Counted from the stretch's first letter, positions 25,100-33,720 are shown. The stretch is 64,000 bases of DNA from an uncultured Eubacterium sp. (GCA_910583555.1 CAJTXO010000016.1:1-64000), one strand, 5' to 3'. Notes: generated by a model from the letters alone, not told the origin. Made by a program: numbers and translations.

Positions 25100-25129
25100 T
25101 TACCTTAAACGTAAAACACATGCTGACAT
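25100..25129 (-). CDS. Erm leader peptide MSACVLRLR
   Basis: A nine-codon ORF, too short for normal gene calling, with GGAGG (25138-25142) 8 bases upstream of its ATG. It encodes MSACVLRLR followed by TAA. The Arg-Leu-Arg motif is the one at which macrolide-bound ribosomes stall in RLR-class erm leaders such as ErmDL. Stalling here would cover 25100-25125 and prevent its pairing with 25033-25051, changing the downstream folds. The regulatory role is inferred from motif and position. Confidence 0.85.
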   Translation of the reverse strand: MSACVLRLR

Positions 25130-25159
25130 TAGCGATTCCTCCTTCTCAAATTCAAGTAG

Positions 25160-25188
25160 ATTATACAACAGAACTGCTTGTTTGGCAA
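25160..25188 (-). promoter_or_regulatory. Promoter of the erm leader transcript
   Basis: TTGCCA (25183-25188), 17 bases, TATAAT (25160-25165). It overlaps the inverted repeat at 25170-25196. Confidence 0.8.
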
Positions 25189-25196
25189 GCAGTTCT
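25170..25196. repeat. Inverted repeat in the erm promoter
   Basis: AGAACTGCTTG and CAAGCAGTTCT form a perfect 11-bp inverted repeat with a 5-base loop. It lies 17 bases after the ABC permease stop and inside the erm promoter spacer, so it may be the terminator of the ABC operon, an operator, or both. Confidence 0.7.
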
Positions 25197-25212
25197 TACA
25201 TTCCACATTGTC

Positions 25213-25917
25213 TCACATCAAATCTTTCGTCTCCACCTTCACGACGGATAACACAGCAAATACAAATGACACTGCTGTCAGTATCACAGGAAATACCAGA
25301 TTGCCAGCTAATGAAAAATCACCGATATTCGCCTGTGTCAGTAATATCAGGATAAAAGAAGCCACAATGACCGCTTTTGATGACCTCATTTTCATCCCGA
25401 CAAACAAAGCAATAAAACTCACGCTTACAATGACCACAGACTTCAATAGCAGCTCGACATAAAAAGACAAATCCCCCATATCAAAATCAATGATAAAAGA
25501 TGACCGCATCCTTTTCCCTCCGATATACACGCAGGCGTAAAGAAGCAGCTTTGTCACCACCAGCGCGATCAGGTTAAAAAACCAAACCGCGATCATCTGG
25601 GATGCCAGGATCTTCTGCCTTTTGATCGGATAAGAAAACATCAGGTTCATCGTTTTGTTTTTATATGCGCTGACAATAAAAGAAGCTAACATCACACTCG
25701 TAAAAACTAAAAATGACATGCCGGAAAATAACTCGATCGGCGCAGAAATCACGCTCATGCCCTCTGCCGCATCCAACGTCCCATCCGGATCTTCCGCAAT
25801 CCCTAAAAACGCGAGCGCAAACACAAATAGGCAAAGAACAACCGCCATGATAAGAGCATTTCGGATATACGTTCCTATTTTGTTTTTCTTCCACTCCATT
25901 TTGATCAGCTTTATCAT
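25213..25917 (-). CDS. ABC-2 type permease of a drug-export transporter
   Basis: A 234-residue protein with six hydrophobic segments (about residues 20-38, 55-77, 100-120, 140-160, 170-190 and 205-228). It has the layout of BcrB- or lantibiotic-immunity-type ABC-2 permeases. The segment MNLMFSYPIKRQKILASQM is typical of this group. It overlaps the ATPase gene by 4 bases and is probably the last gene of the regulator-kinase-ATPase-permease operon. The substrate is unknown; peptide antibiotics are the usual ones. Confidence 0.85.
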   Translation of the reverse strand: MIKLIKMEWKKNKIGTYIRNALIMAVVLCLFVFALAFLGIAEDPDGTLDAAEGMSVISAPIELFSGMSFLVFTSVMLASFIVSAYKNKTMNLMFSYPIKRQKILASQMIAVWFFNLIALVVTKLLLYACVYIGGKRMRSSFIIDFDMGDLSFYVELLLKSVVIVSVSFIALFVGMKMRSSKAVIVASFILILLTQANIGDFSLAGNLVFPVILTAVSFVFAVLSVVKVETKDLM

Positions 25918-26840
25918 GGCCTCACTCCTCCTTCTGTCAATTTCAGAAAATAGTCTTCCAGTGTTTCTGTTTCTTTGCCTATGGAAATAATCTCGACCCC
26001 ACTCACAGTAAGGGCCTTTGTTATCTCCTTTGTCTCTATGCAGCCATCGTAAATACGAATCTGTGTTTCATCCATCACCTTAAAATGTTCCAATTCCAGT
26101 TGATCCGCCAAAACATAGGCCGCTTTCCTCGTATCTCCGACCGCCAGTTTGACGTAAGCCGTGTTTCTCTCCGATATGTCTCTCATGGAAATCTCTTTCA
26201 TCAGGTTTCCATGATCGATCACTCCGATCGTATCCGCTATACTTTCTATTTCAGAAAGTATATGGCTTGAAATAAAGATCGTAGTCCCATATTCAGAGCA
26301 CAACTTACGGAACAACTCCCTGATCTGCTTCATCCCGGCCGGGTCGAGTCCGTTCGTCGGTTCATCCAGTACTAAAAGCTCCGGCTGGCAGATGACGGCA
26401 CGCGCAATCCCCAGACGCTGCTTCATCCCGAGCGAATAACTTTTAACCGGCTTCGCTGCCGCCTCCGCCAAACCTAACATCTCAAGTGCGTGTTCCACAC
26501 GGCCAGGCGTATGATACCCCATATACTCACAGTGAAGCTGCAGGTTTTCCGCTCCACTCATATGGTCATAGAAACCGGGAAATTCAATCATGCTCCCCAT
26601 TCGTTTCAATACGTCATAAGAAACAGGCGTCAGCTTTTCCCCAAACAGCCAGACCTCCCCTTCTGTTGGTTTCCAAAGATTCGTGACAAGTTTCATTACC
26701 GACGTTTTCCCGGCTCCGTTTGGCCCCAAAAATCCGTAAATTTCCCCTTTTTTTACATGGATGTTTACGTCCCTGACCAAATCTTTTCCGTCAATGGTTT
26801 TTGTCAGTTGGTTCGTCTGTAAAATATTCGTCATATTCAC
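25914..26840 (-). CDS. ABC transporter ATPase, BcrA-like
   Basis: A 308-residue ATP-binding protein. Walker A is GPNGAGKTS (near residue 40), the Q-loop segment is SMIEFPGFYDHM, the signature is YSLGMKQRLGIA, Walker B is LLVLDEPTNGLDP and the switch His is in ISSHILSE. The C-terminal extension of about 90 residues is typical of BcrA/lantibiotic-immunity ATPases. It overlaps the permease gene. The presence of a linked two-component system suggests induction by a cell-envelope antibiotic, which is inference. MTNILQ at the third codon is an alternative start. Confidence 0.92.
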   Translation of the reverse strand: MNMTNILQTNQLTKTIDGKDLVRDVNIHVKKGEIYGFLGPNGAGKTSVMKLVTNLWKPTEGEVWLFGEKLTPVSYDVLKRMGSMIEFPGFYDHMSGAENLQLHCEYMGYHTPGRVEHALEMLGLAEAAAKPVKSYSLGMKQRLGIARAVICQPELLVLDEPTNGLDPAGMKQIRELFRKLCSEYGTTIFISSHILSEIESIADTIGVIDHGNLMKEISMRDISERNTAYVKLAVGDTRKAAYVLADQLELEHFKVMDETQIRIYDGCIETKEITKALTVSGVEIISIGKETETLEDYFLKLTEGGVRP

Positions 26841-26897
26841 TTCCTCCTTTCAAAAACCATTATAACTGTCTCGTTTTTCAAAACTCTTGAATCTTTC

Positions 26898-27848
26898 TTA
26901 CAAATTCCTTTCGCCGCTGATTTTTTTAAGTTGGACGGTAAACACGGTCTTAACATTGGGTTCACTTTCCAGCAAAAGATCACCGCCCATCTGTCCCGCC
27001 AGACTTTTGGCGATCGTCAGCCCCAGTCCATTTCCCTGTATGCGGCGGTTACGGGAATCTTCCGTTGTGTAAAGCCGCTCAAACACACGGTCGGCAAACT
27101 CCCTTTCAATCCCCTTTCCTTTATCCACGATATCTATACAGACAACATCCGCTTCCTCCCGCACACACAAACCGACATATTTTCCATCACCGCCATATCG
27201 TATCGCATTTGACAACAGGTTATTTATAATACGTTCTATCGACTCCTTCTCTCCCTGCACGTAAATGTTCTGTTCCGGTATGTCTAACTCCACCGTGAAT
27301 TTATTTTGGAGCAGCAGATCATAAAAGCCGAGTACGGTCTCCCGGCATAACTCACAGATATCGATGTTTTCCAGTTCAATTTTTACGTCCCCGGCTTCCA
27401 GTTTTGCCAGCGTAAAAAACTGATCGATCAGTTCCATTACCTGTTTTGCTTTTAATGACACCTTCTGTAACGACTCATTTTCTTCCTCTTCGAGCTGCAT
27501 CATTTCCAGATAACCCAAGATAACAGTTAATGGTGTTTTTATGTCATGGGAAATATTGGCGAGCATTTTCTTCGTTGATAACTGTTGTTTTCGAAATTCC
27601 ATTTTTATTTCCTGCCGGTCTAAAAGCAGCCGGTTGATCTGACCGCTTACATGTTTCAAGACTTCATTGTCCGTGAATACCATGACCTGCTCATCACTGC
27701 CCTTGTCTAAAATATCCGACAGTTTTTCGCCGATCCTCTTCCATTTTTCCTGTATTCCTTTTTTGAACATATGCTGTTGATAAAAGATAATAGACAAAAG
27801 CAATAAAATCGCACAGACGAAAAAGAATATGATAGACGGATCACTCAT
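26898..27848 (-). CDS. Sensor histidine kinase
   Basis: A 316-residue kinase with one N-terminal transmembrane helix (about residues 5-24) and no sizeable extracellular domain. It has a short coiled linker, HisKA with ANISHDIKTPLTVI (His near residue 103) and HATPase_c (NNLLSNAIRYG, DKGKGIE, GNGLGLTIAKSLAGQMGG). Kinases without an outer sensory domain in this context often sense through their partner transporter. It overlaps the regulator gene by 4 bases. Confidence 0.92.
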   Translation of the reverse strand: MSDPSIIFFFVCAILLLLSIIFYQQHMFKKGIQEKWKRIGEKLSDILDKGSDEQVMVFTDNEVLKHVSGQINRLLLDRQEIKMEFRKQQLSTKKMLANISHDIKTPLTVILGYLEMMQLEEEENESLQKVSLKAKQVMELIDQFFTLAKLEAGDVKIELENIDICELCRETVLGFYDLLLQNKFTVELDIPEQNIYVQGEKESIERIINNLLSNAIRYGGDGKYVGLCVREEADVVCIDIVDKGKGIEREFADRVFERLYTTEDSRNRRIQGNGLGLTIAKSLAGQMGGDLLLESEPNVKTVFTVQLKKISGERNL

Positions 27849-28537
27849 TCTACCTCTCCTAACTTATAACCGATTCCCCAGACAGTTATGATATACTGCG
27901 GTTCACGGGGGTTGTCTTCTATTTTGCCGCGCAGACGGCTGATATGGACATTGACAGCATTCTCATCCCCCACATACGCATCGTCCCATACAAGTGAATA
28001 AATCTGTTCTTTGGTGTAGACTTTTTTCGGATTTTTCATAAGAAGTTTCAAAATGTTAAACTCCTTTGCTGTCAGTTCTATTTTCCTCCCACTTTTCATG
28101 ACAGAATGATCCTCTGTATTGATTGCGAGCTCCCCCCGTATGAAATTTGTTTCCTCACCCACCGCCCCGGCTGTATACTGTGTGTTACGCCTGATATTCG
28201 CCTTGATCCTTGCCAGCACTTCTGTTACGGAAAATGGTTTTGTCACATAATCATCCGCGCCCAGGCCTAACCCCAGTGACTTATCGGAATCCGAGTCTTT
28301 CGCGGATACGATCATGATCGGCACCGTACTCTTTTCCCTGATGACGCTCATCACCTTCAATCCGTCCATCTTAGGAATCATCAGATCCAGCAGTACGAGA
28401 CTGTATTCTCCTTCGAAAAATTTTGTGCAGGCACTTTCCCCATCATAAGCAGTTACCACTTCAAAGCCTTCCGAAACAAGATATTTTTTTAACATATCAC
28501 TGATTTCTGTATCATCTTCTATTAGCAAGATGTTCAT
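27845..28537 (-). CDS. OmpR-family response regulator
   Basis: A 230-residue regulator starting MNILLIEDD. The receiver domain has the acidic pair at residues 8-9, phosphoacceptor Asp 51 in LLDLMIPKMDG, Ser in MIVSAKD and Lys in DDYVTKPF. The winged-helix output domain ends DNPREPQYIITVWGIGYKL. I place the start at 28537, 4 bases after the stop of the upstream methyltransferase gene. A longer frame to 28570 would overlap that gene. It is the first of four genes with the kinase and ABC genes. Confidence 0.93.
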   Translation of the reverse strand: MNILLIEDDTEISDMLKKYLVSEGFEVVTAYDGESACTKFFEGEYSLVLLDLMIPKMDGLKVMSVIREKSTVPIMIVSAKDSDSDKSLGLGLGADDYVTKPFSVTEVLARIKANIRRNTQYTAGAVGEETNFIRGELAINTEDHSVMKSGRKIELTAKEFNILKLLMKNPKKVYTKEQIYSLVWDDAYVGDENAVNVHISRLRGKIEDNPREPQYIITVWGIGYKLGEVE

Positions 28538-28541
28538 GTTT

Positions 28542-29333
28542 TCACTTCCTATAGTCCTTATCCGCGCCATTACGACTTATTACTTTTTTTTCAAAGATCG
28601 TATTCCCGACATTAATATGCTTTACCCATATAATATCATTTTCATTTTCTATATTATACATTAACCTGTCTTCTTCACTGGTTCTATTATAAACCTCTAA
28701 ATACTCAGGCATCGGCGCAAAAGGAAATGTCATATCTGTTAACACCTGCTCCTTTTTTATAAAACCATGATCAGAAAATAACTTATCTATTTCATCTGCG
28801 GAATAGAATTGAATATGTCCATCCTTTTTCACTCTCATGTATTCATCAATGATACCCTTTGTATCACTTTCATTTCTCATAGGATCAGAAAGCAGCACCT
28901 TCCCGCCCTTGACCAGAAGTTTACCCATTTGCGATACGGCATCTGCAACATCAGGAAAATGATGAAACGCGTATCTTGTAACGATCAAATCAAAACTTTT
29001 CTCTGAAAAAGGATATTTTAATCCATCAAAAGTCTGAAAAGTAAGATTTGTAATCCCTTTTTCTTTTACTGTTTCATTATTATGATCTATAATGGTTTCC
29101 GCTATATCTATTCCATAAATCCTGGATGTTATATATTGTTCTGCTAATGGAAATGCCAGATAGCCTGTTCCTGTTCCTATATCTAATATGTTAGAATACT
29201 CTCCGCCTTCAAGTAACTGCATCAAAACAGACAAATGTTTATCATCTCGAATGATATTTGCATATTTCTTATTATCTAACATATGGTTGAAACTTTTCTT
29301 TGCCTGCTCTACTTTCTCTAACTCTTTTACCAT
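28542..29333 (-). CDS. Class I SAM-dependent methyltransferase
   Basis: A 263-residue methyltransferase of the UbiE/Methyltransf_11 type. Motif I is LDIGTGTGYLAFPLA, the acidic loop is GIDIAETII, motif IV is FDLIVTRYAFHHFPD and motif V is GGKVLLSDP. The substrate is unknown. The stop is 4 bases before the response-regulator start, so it may be the first gene of the drug-response operon. AT-rich codons resemble the accessory region. Confidence 0.85.
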   Translation of the reverse strand: MVKELEKVEQAKKSFNHMLDNKKYANIIRDDKHLSVLMQLLEGGEYSNILDIGTGTGYLAFPLAEQYITSRIYGIDIAETIIDHNNETVKEKGITNLTFQTFDGLKYPFSEKSFDLIVTRYAFHHFPDVADAVSQMGKLLVKGGKVLLSDPMRNESDTKGIIDEYMRVKKDGHIQFYSADEIDKLFSDHGFIKKEQVLTDMTFPFAPMPEYLEVYNRTSEEDRLMYNIENENDIIWVKHINVGNTIFEKKVISRNGADKDYRK

Positions 29334-29409
29334 GACAATTCCCCCTTTATGAGCATCTCATTACACTTTTCCATCTGCCTCAATATATTGAAATTCATTT
29401 CATGTATCC

Positions 29410-29508
29410 TCAAACTTCATCTAAATTATAACTTACCTGTTCCATAAAATCAAACAAAATCTCGTAATCCAAACAATGCCTGATCGAACGCCGCGCATAG
29501 ATTTCCAT
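29410..29508 (-). CDS. Possible small protein (32 aa)
   Basis: A short frame with GGAG 7 bases before its ATG, encoding MEIYARRSIRHCLDYEILF and 13 more residues. The start resembles the first residues of nitroreductases (IYxRRSIRKF), so it could be a fragment left after deletion. No conservation can be judged from the sequence alone. Confidence 0.3.
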   Translation of the reverse strand: MEIYARRSIRHCLDYEILFDFMEQVSYNLDEV

Positions 29509-29535
29509 AAAGCAGCTCCTTTCCTATCTGTACGA

Positions 29536-29967
29536 TCACACTTCTTTGATCATAAACATTTCCATCGGTTGTTCAAATTTAGGAATATCAATGACAAGTC
29601 CTCCGCAATCTTTATAACCTAATTTTCTATAAAAATGCTGCGCACTTTCATCAACCTGCGTAGAAACCAAGAACATTTCATATCCCTGGGATCTCATATC
29701 ATTTTCCCAGTGCTCCATAAGCACCCTTCCGTACCCTCTTCCTTGATACTCCCCGTCGATAAAAAGCATCGTACAAAAAGGCGTGTTATCCCAAAATAAA
29801 TTGTACCGCAATAGTCCTATCGGCGTATCGTCCTTTATCAATACATAGCCCCTTTTATCACGGATCTTATTCATAAACTCCGCTTCCGGCAAGTGCTTGT
29901 CAAGGCTGTACCAAAACTCTTTATCGCCTGTTTCTACATATCTGATGTCAATCATTGAAAATTCCAC
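29536..29967 (-). CDS. GNAT family N-acetyltransferase
   Basis: A 143-residue acetyltransferase. The acetyl-CoA loop is GEYQGRGYGRVLM and the C-terminal Tyr region is QHFYRKLGYKDCG. The substrate is unknown. The start is either the GTG at 29967 with GAGG upstream, or the ATG at 29955 (MIDIRYVE). Confidence 0.85.
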   Translation of the reverse strand: MEFSMIDIRYVETGDKEFWYSLDKHLPEAEFMNKIRDKRGYVLIKDDTPIGLLRYNLFWDNTPFCTMLFIDGEYQGRGYGRVLMEHWENDMRSQGYEMFLVSTQVDESAQHFYRKLGYKDCGGLVIDIPKFEQPMEMFMIKEV

Positions 29968-29977
29968 TCTTTCCTCT

Positions 29978-30439
29978 CTATATTGCTATCCACCAGCAGA
30001 CACCATACCTGTCAATCACAGTGGCACAGTATTTATTCCAGGGCAGCTCATGAATCCCTTCAAGCACAACGCCGCCATCACGCAGAACATCAAACGCACG
30101 CTGGACCTTCTCTTCCGTCCCCATCTCAAATACATTAAATGTCATCGTTTCCCACTTCATCTTGTGAACAAGTTCTACATCGCAGGGATTTTTTGCCTCG
30201 GCCAATGCCAAAAACCCCTCACCAAAATAGCAGTCGGCAATATACTCCGCCGACTCAGCCCAAAAAGCATTTTCTGTCTCCTGCAATGTTTTATATGTTT
30301 CAGAACGATAAAACAAGTACATTGCATCCTCAAATGAAATATCAAGCGTTTTTTGTAATTCATTAATTACTGCCCTTATCTGTATACAAATGGCGAATGT
30401 AATGTCTTTTCCTTTAAAAGTGTAAATCGCATCACTCAT
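29978..30439 (-). CDS. Chimeric protein: DUF3791-like half plus PhnB/VOC half
   Basis: A 153-residue protein with two unrelated parts. Residues 1-75 (FAICIQIRAVINELQKT, EDAMYLFYRSETYKTLQE) resemble the small DUF3791 family. Residues 80-153 (MTFNVFEMGTEEKVQRAFDVL, shortened: KVQRAFDVLRDGG, then DRYGVCWWI) match the C-terminal half of PhnB-like VOC proteins, whose N-terminal half is absent. It reads as an in-frame fusion left by a deletion, or a genuine two-domain protein. Confidence 0.65.
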   Translation of the reverse strand: MSDAIYTFKGKDITFAICIQIRAVINELQKTLDISFEDAMYLFYRSETYKTLQETENAFWAESAEYIADCYFGEGFLALAEAKNPCDVELVHKMKWETMTFNVFEMGTEEKVQRAFDVLRDGGVVLEGIHELPWNKYCATVIDRYGVCWWIAI

Positions 30440-30535
30440 AACGATCTCTCCTCTTCCTGCAAAAGATTCAATAATCCGGAGTCCTTCTAACCCTTAAATA
30501 AATTAACATATTTGTTATAAGATAAAACCTGGCTT

Positions 30536-31045
30536 TTATCGGCGTTTTCGAAATCCATATTCTTTTTTTAACCTCTCATAGATTTCAAATGCCACCGGAC
30601 AGATCTCTACTGTATCCAATACGCTCAGCAGACTAAATAGACGTTCCGGCTGGTCTGTATACGGATATATTTTGCAGCTATTCGGCTTACAGTCACCCAG
30701 TTTGCAGTTGCCGTCCTCCTGCAAAAAATCGCACGGCTTATGTTTGGTCTGATAATTTGTATCGTACTCGTCTTTTTCCAGATAAGTTGAAATGAACTGT
30801 TCTTTTGTCATATGTAAATGCTGCGCGTCCTTACTAATGTCATCGGGAGGAATGCTTCCTTTATACATCTTGCAGCAGTTTCTACACTTACTGCAATCAT
30901 AATCCGCAAACAATTCCTTATGCAATCGCAAAAACTGGCGGTCTAATTTCTTCTCGTCTGCATGGATCTTCAAATAACTTCGAAATCTAAAATTCTCTTC
31001 TTCTCTTTCTTTTGCTTTTTTCCTTACCTGATCTGGTTGTATCAT
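30536..31045 (-). CDS. YkgJ family cysteine-cluster protein
   Basis: A 169-residue protein with the Cys pattern CSKCRNCC near residue 55 and CDFLQEDGNCKLGDCKPNSC near residue 105, which defines the YkgJ family (putative zinc or iron chelating). Its function is not established. It is monocistronic in the accessory region. Confidence 0.88.
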   Translation of the reverse strand: MIQPDQVRKKAKEREEENFRFRSYLKIHADEKKLDRQFLRLHKELFADYDCSKCRNCCKMYKGSIPPDDISKDAQHLHMTKEQFISTYLEKDEYDTNYQTKHKPCDFLQEDGNCKLGDCKPNSCKIYPYTDQPERLFSLLSVLDTVEICPVAFEIYERLKKEYGFRKRR

Positions 31046-31248
31046 AGTAAATCTCCTCCCTTCAACTCTGCCTCTTTAAATCTTCTACTTACGTATCATT
31101 CACGACCTGCTCCAACTCATAAATCTCTAGATGATCATCCCTCTCGGCCTCCAAAAATAATCCTCTCATCAAACCCGGATTTCGAAAACAAATCCGATAT
31201 GTCCTAGAAAGGCAAATAAAACCTTTCCTCCGCGTCCTCTGTGACTTC

Positions 31249-32277
31249 CTAAAACTCCCCCTTCACGATCCGCTCATTTACATACATCTGAAACTCACGG
31301 ATTCTCTTGTGATCCGGCACATCGGGAAGTGATGCATTTTCCTTCGCATAGTCGAACCTCTTTTCATATTCATTGAGCAGATCATAAAAGGCAGAAGTCG
31401 GCTGCCTATTCTCATCCAAAAATTCACTATTCCGGATACTCATAAGCAGATCGTGTTCCTCCGCCCTGTAGGTGATGATCTCTTCTTTTTCCAGAATATC
31501 AATGCACATCATATATAACCGGATCAGATGCGCCATATGCTTTCCCAGTTTATCATGACTGATCGCTTTTTCATTTCTCTTTCCGATCTTGCTATAGCTA
31601 CTGATGATCGACCTCATTTCACTCCACATGCCGGCCCAGTCCCGCAGCGGATAATGTTTCAGACACACATCCATAAAAATCTCACTGTCATAGCCTTCCT
31701 GTACCGCGGTATCAATGTATAATTTCACATCGCTGTCATCATACGGATAATATCGGTTTTTAAAGTCATAGGCCGCATGTTCGATACTCTTCAGGATATG
31801 AGCTTCCCTCTTCGCCTGATCTACGAGCCTTGTCGATTTATTCTCCATTCTGCGGAGCTGGTTTTCCGCATATCCGCCAAACGTGTGGATACAGATCCGG
31901 GAGAGAAACATCTTCCTGTTTTCTATAAGTTCCTTCCCGATCTCTGACAGATGTAAATAATGTTCTGGGAGACAGCCCAGGATCTCCAATGTATTCGGAT
32001 TGTTTGCCGTGAGCAGCTGGATCATTTTTTGAAAAGAATATATCGTCGTATCTGTTTCTACATTTACCACCTGCCTAAAATCCGTTGCTGTTAAAACTTC
32101 TTCTTTTGTATTGAATGCGATGCCCCTCACATCCAGATCAGATCCGGCCTGATCCATTCCGTACGCATGACTTCCCCCGAGCGTCAAGAGAATGATATGA
32201 GTGCCTAACCTCTGATCCTGCCTGAGAAAATCATACTCTTCTGTTTTTAATTTTTCTTTGATCTGTTCTATTTTCAT
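31249..32277 (-). CDS. Nucleotidyltransferase superfamily protein (RlaP-like)
   Basis: A 342-residue protein with the minimal nucleotidyltransferase motif GGSHAYGMDQAGSDLDVRG (residues 34-52), in which D47 and D49 are metal ligands. The remainder is alpha-helical. This matches pfam10127 (RlaP), seen linked to RNA ligase or repair genes. No such partner is adjacent. It ends 14 bases upstream of nothing else on its strand and follows the methyltransferase gene at 32292 by 14 bases, so the two may be cotranscribed. Confidence 0.8.
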   Translation of the reverse strand: MKIEQIKEKLKTEEYDFLRQDQRLGTHIILLTLGGSHAYGMDQAGSDLDVRGIAFNTKEEVLTATDFRQVVNVETDTTIYSFQKMIQLLTANNPNTLEILGCLPEHYLHLSEIGKELIENRKMFLSRICIHTFGGYAENQLRRMENKSTRLVDQAKREAHILKSIEHAAYDFKNRYYPYDDSDVKLYIDTAVQEGYDSEIFMDVCLKHYPLRDWAGMWSEMRSIISSYSKIGKRNEKAISHDKLGKHMAHLIRLYMMCIDILEKEEIITYRAEEHDLLMSIRNSEFLDENRQPTSAFYDLLNEYEKRFDYAKENASLPDVPDHKRIREFQMYVNERIVKGEF

Positions 32278-32291
32278 TCAACAATCCTCTT

Positions 32292-33044
32292 TCATTTGAT
32301 CGCTTCTATGGTAAACTCTCCTGGCACATTTTCGTTCGTCCATGCAGGATGCTCATCAAACCTTTTTAAAGTGAACCCGGTATTTATGACTGAATTTATT
32401 ATCTCACTGAGTGTATACTTTCGGTAGCTGCACTTTGGCATTTGCGCCCGGATATGATCCTCCCAAAAACGGGCATGTGCCATTTCTCCCTCAAAAATTT
32501 CCGTCCCAAAATAATTCATAGTGGGTTGTTCCAGACTCAATATATCTGATATTTTTGTAAATGGGTGAAAGTCGCTGCATATCATTTTGCCACCGTCTTT
32601 TACTAAGTTGTACATAATAGACATGAACTCGTTAATATCATGAAAATAGTGCAATACGCCGCCTTCCATAAACACTACGTCAAAATAGTTCCCATACTTT
32701 TCTATATTGATATCCAATATATCACATACTTCAAAACTCAAATGGACTTTCGCGGCTGCTGCGACTTCAAGCGCATATTTCTTATTATCCTCTGAAATAT
32801 CAAAGACTGTTACATCAGCGCCTAAAACAGCCAAAGGAACAGCCTTCTTTCCACAGGAGCCACATATATTTGCTATTTTGACACCTCTATAAGCATCGAA
32901 ATAATCAGCAAATCTTTTCAGCATTCCGATAGGATTTTCCAGATCCCTTTTTGCCCGATCTTCCGGCTCACCTGATTGTTTGACCCAAAATTCATACGCG
33001 TTATATTCCCATGCCTTTTTATTCTGAATGCTGTAATCTACCAT
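32292..33044 (-). CDS. SAM-dependent methyltransferase
   Basis: A 250-residue class I methyltransferase. Motif I is variant (NICGSCGKKAVPLAVLG); the acidic strand is VTVFDIS and motif IV is FDVVFMEGGVLHYFHD. The region GGKMICSDFHPF gives motif V. The substrate is unknown. It lies directly upstream of the RlaP-like gene. Confidence 0.82.
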   Translation of the reverse strand: MVDYSIQNKKAWEYNAYEFWVKQSGEPEDRAKRDLENPIGMLKRFADYFDAYRGVKIANICGSCGKKAVPLAVLGADVTVFDISEDNKKYALEVAAAAKVHLSFEVCDILDINIEKYGNYFDVVFMEGGVLHYFHDINEFMSIMYNLVKDGGKMICSDFHPFTKISDILSLEQPTMNYFGTEIFEGEMAHARFWEDHIRAQMPKCSYRKYTLSEIINSVINTGFTLKRFDEHPAWTNENVPGEFTIEAIK

Positions 33045-33092
33045 TTTTAAACATTCTCCATCCTTTAAAATAAATAGACTTTGTTCTACATC

Positions 33093-33584
33093 TTACCCGG
33101 ATTCAGGCATGTAATGATCCATGTAAACCCAAAACAAACTTAACAGTTCACTTTCAAGTAATTTCCTCCATATGTTCGTAAAACTAAAAGCAAAAAGTAA
33201 TGCTAATATAGAAATCCCATCCTGGGTTTCATTATGTTTCAACAATTCCAACACTTGATCTCGTGAAACCCACTTTCTCATTCTCACTTCGTTCTCATCA
33301 AAGTCCGTAGATTCCACATCTACTCTGGCTGCAAAAACATGGCATATACAGTCAGACATTCCATTAGACGGATTATGGGTACATAAATATGTTAAATCTT
33401 TTACCGTACACCCTGTTTCTTCCTGACATTCCCGACACGCAGCATTCTCTATTGATTCCCCATTTTCCACACGACCTGCTGGAACTTCCCATTCCAAGCG
33501 CATCGTAGTATATCTTCTAGACTGAATGAGCAGAACCTCCCCCGTCTCATTGAATACAACAATACTGACTGCTTCATTATTCAT
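33093..33584 (-). CDS. NUDIX hydrolase
   Basis: A 163-residue pyrophosphohydrolase. The NUDIX box is complete: G37, E43, R51, E52, E55, E56 and G58 within GRVENGES...REC.EETG. The ADP-ribose pyrophosphatase subgroup is plausible (WEVPAGRVENGE). I place the start at ATG 33584 with GAGGTG upstream. A longer frame begins in a decayed winged-helix fragment. The C-terminus beyond residue 135 is unusually hydrophobic (ALLFAFSFTNIW) and may not be native. Confidence 0.85.
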   Translation of the reverse strand: MNNEAVSIVVFNETGEVLLIQSRRYTTMRLEWEVPAGRVENGESIENAACRECQEETGCTVKDLTYLCTHNPSNGMSDCICHVFAARVDVESTDFDENEVRMRKWVSRDQVLELLKHNETQDGISILALLFAFSFTNIWRKLLESELLSLFWVYMDHYMPESG

Positions 33585-33589
33585 GTCAA

Positions 33590-33720
33590 TCACCTCTGCA
33601 AACTGGACTTCTGATAAAACGACTTTTTGATTTCCCAATATCCAAATCTTTTTCCACCTTTATGTTCTATTTTTCCCTCATTCACCAATTCTTTCACATT
33701 TTTTTGTATGTGTTCTATTC
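33590..33720 (-). pseudogene. Remnant of a winged-helix C-terminus
   Basis: An open fragment after a stop reads IEHIQKNVKELVNEGKIEH then GGKRFGYWEIKK and ends at TGA just inside the NUDIX leader. The helix-turn-wing pattern (VKELVNEGKIEHKGGKR) looks like the C-terminal winged helix of an AlbA_2 or Fic-type protein. There is no start codon and no upstream part. Confidence 0.5.

Noticed and set aside
25213..26840. Naming the ABC transporter as bacitracin resistance
   Set aside because: The ATPase is BcrA-like, but substrate cannot be told from sequence, and lantibiotic immunity transporters look the same.
31046..31248. 26-codon frame MRGLFLEAERDDHL... in the 203-base gap
   Set aside because: It has no ribosome binding site and no recognisable family, and is too short to support without conservation.
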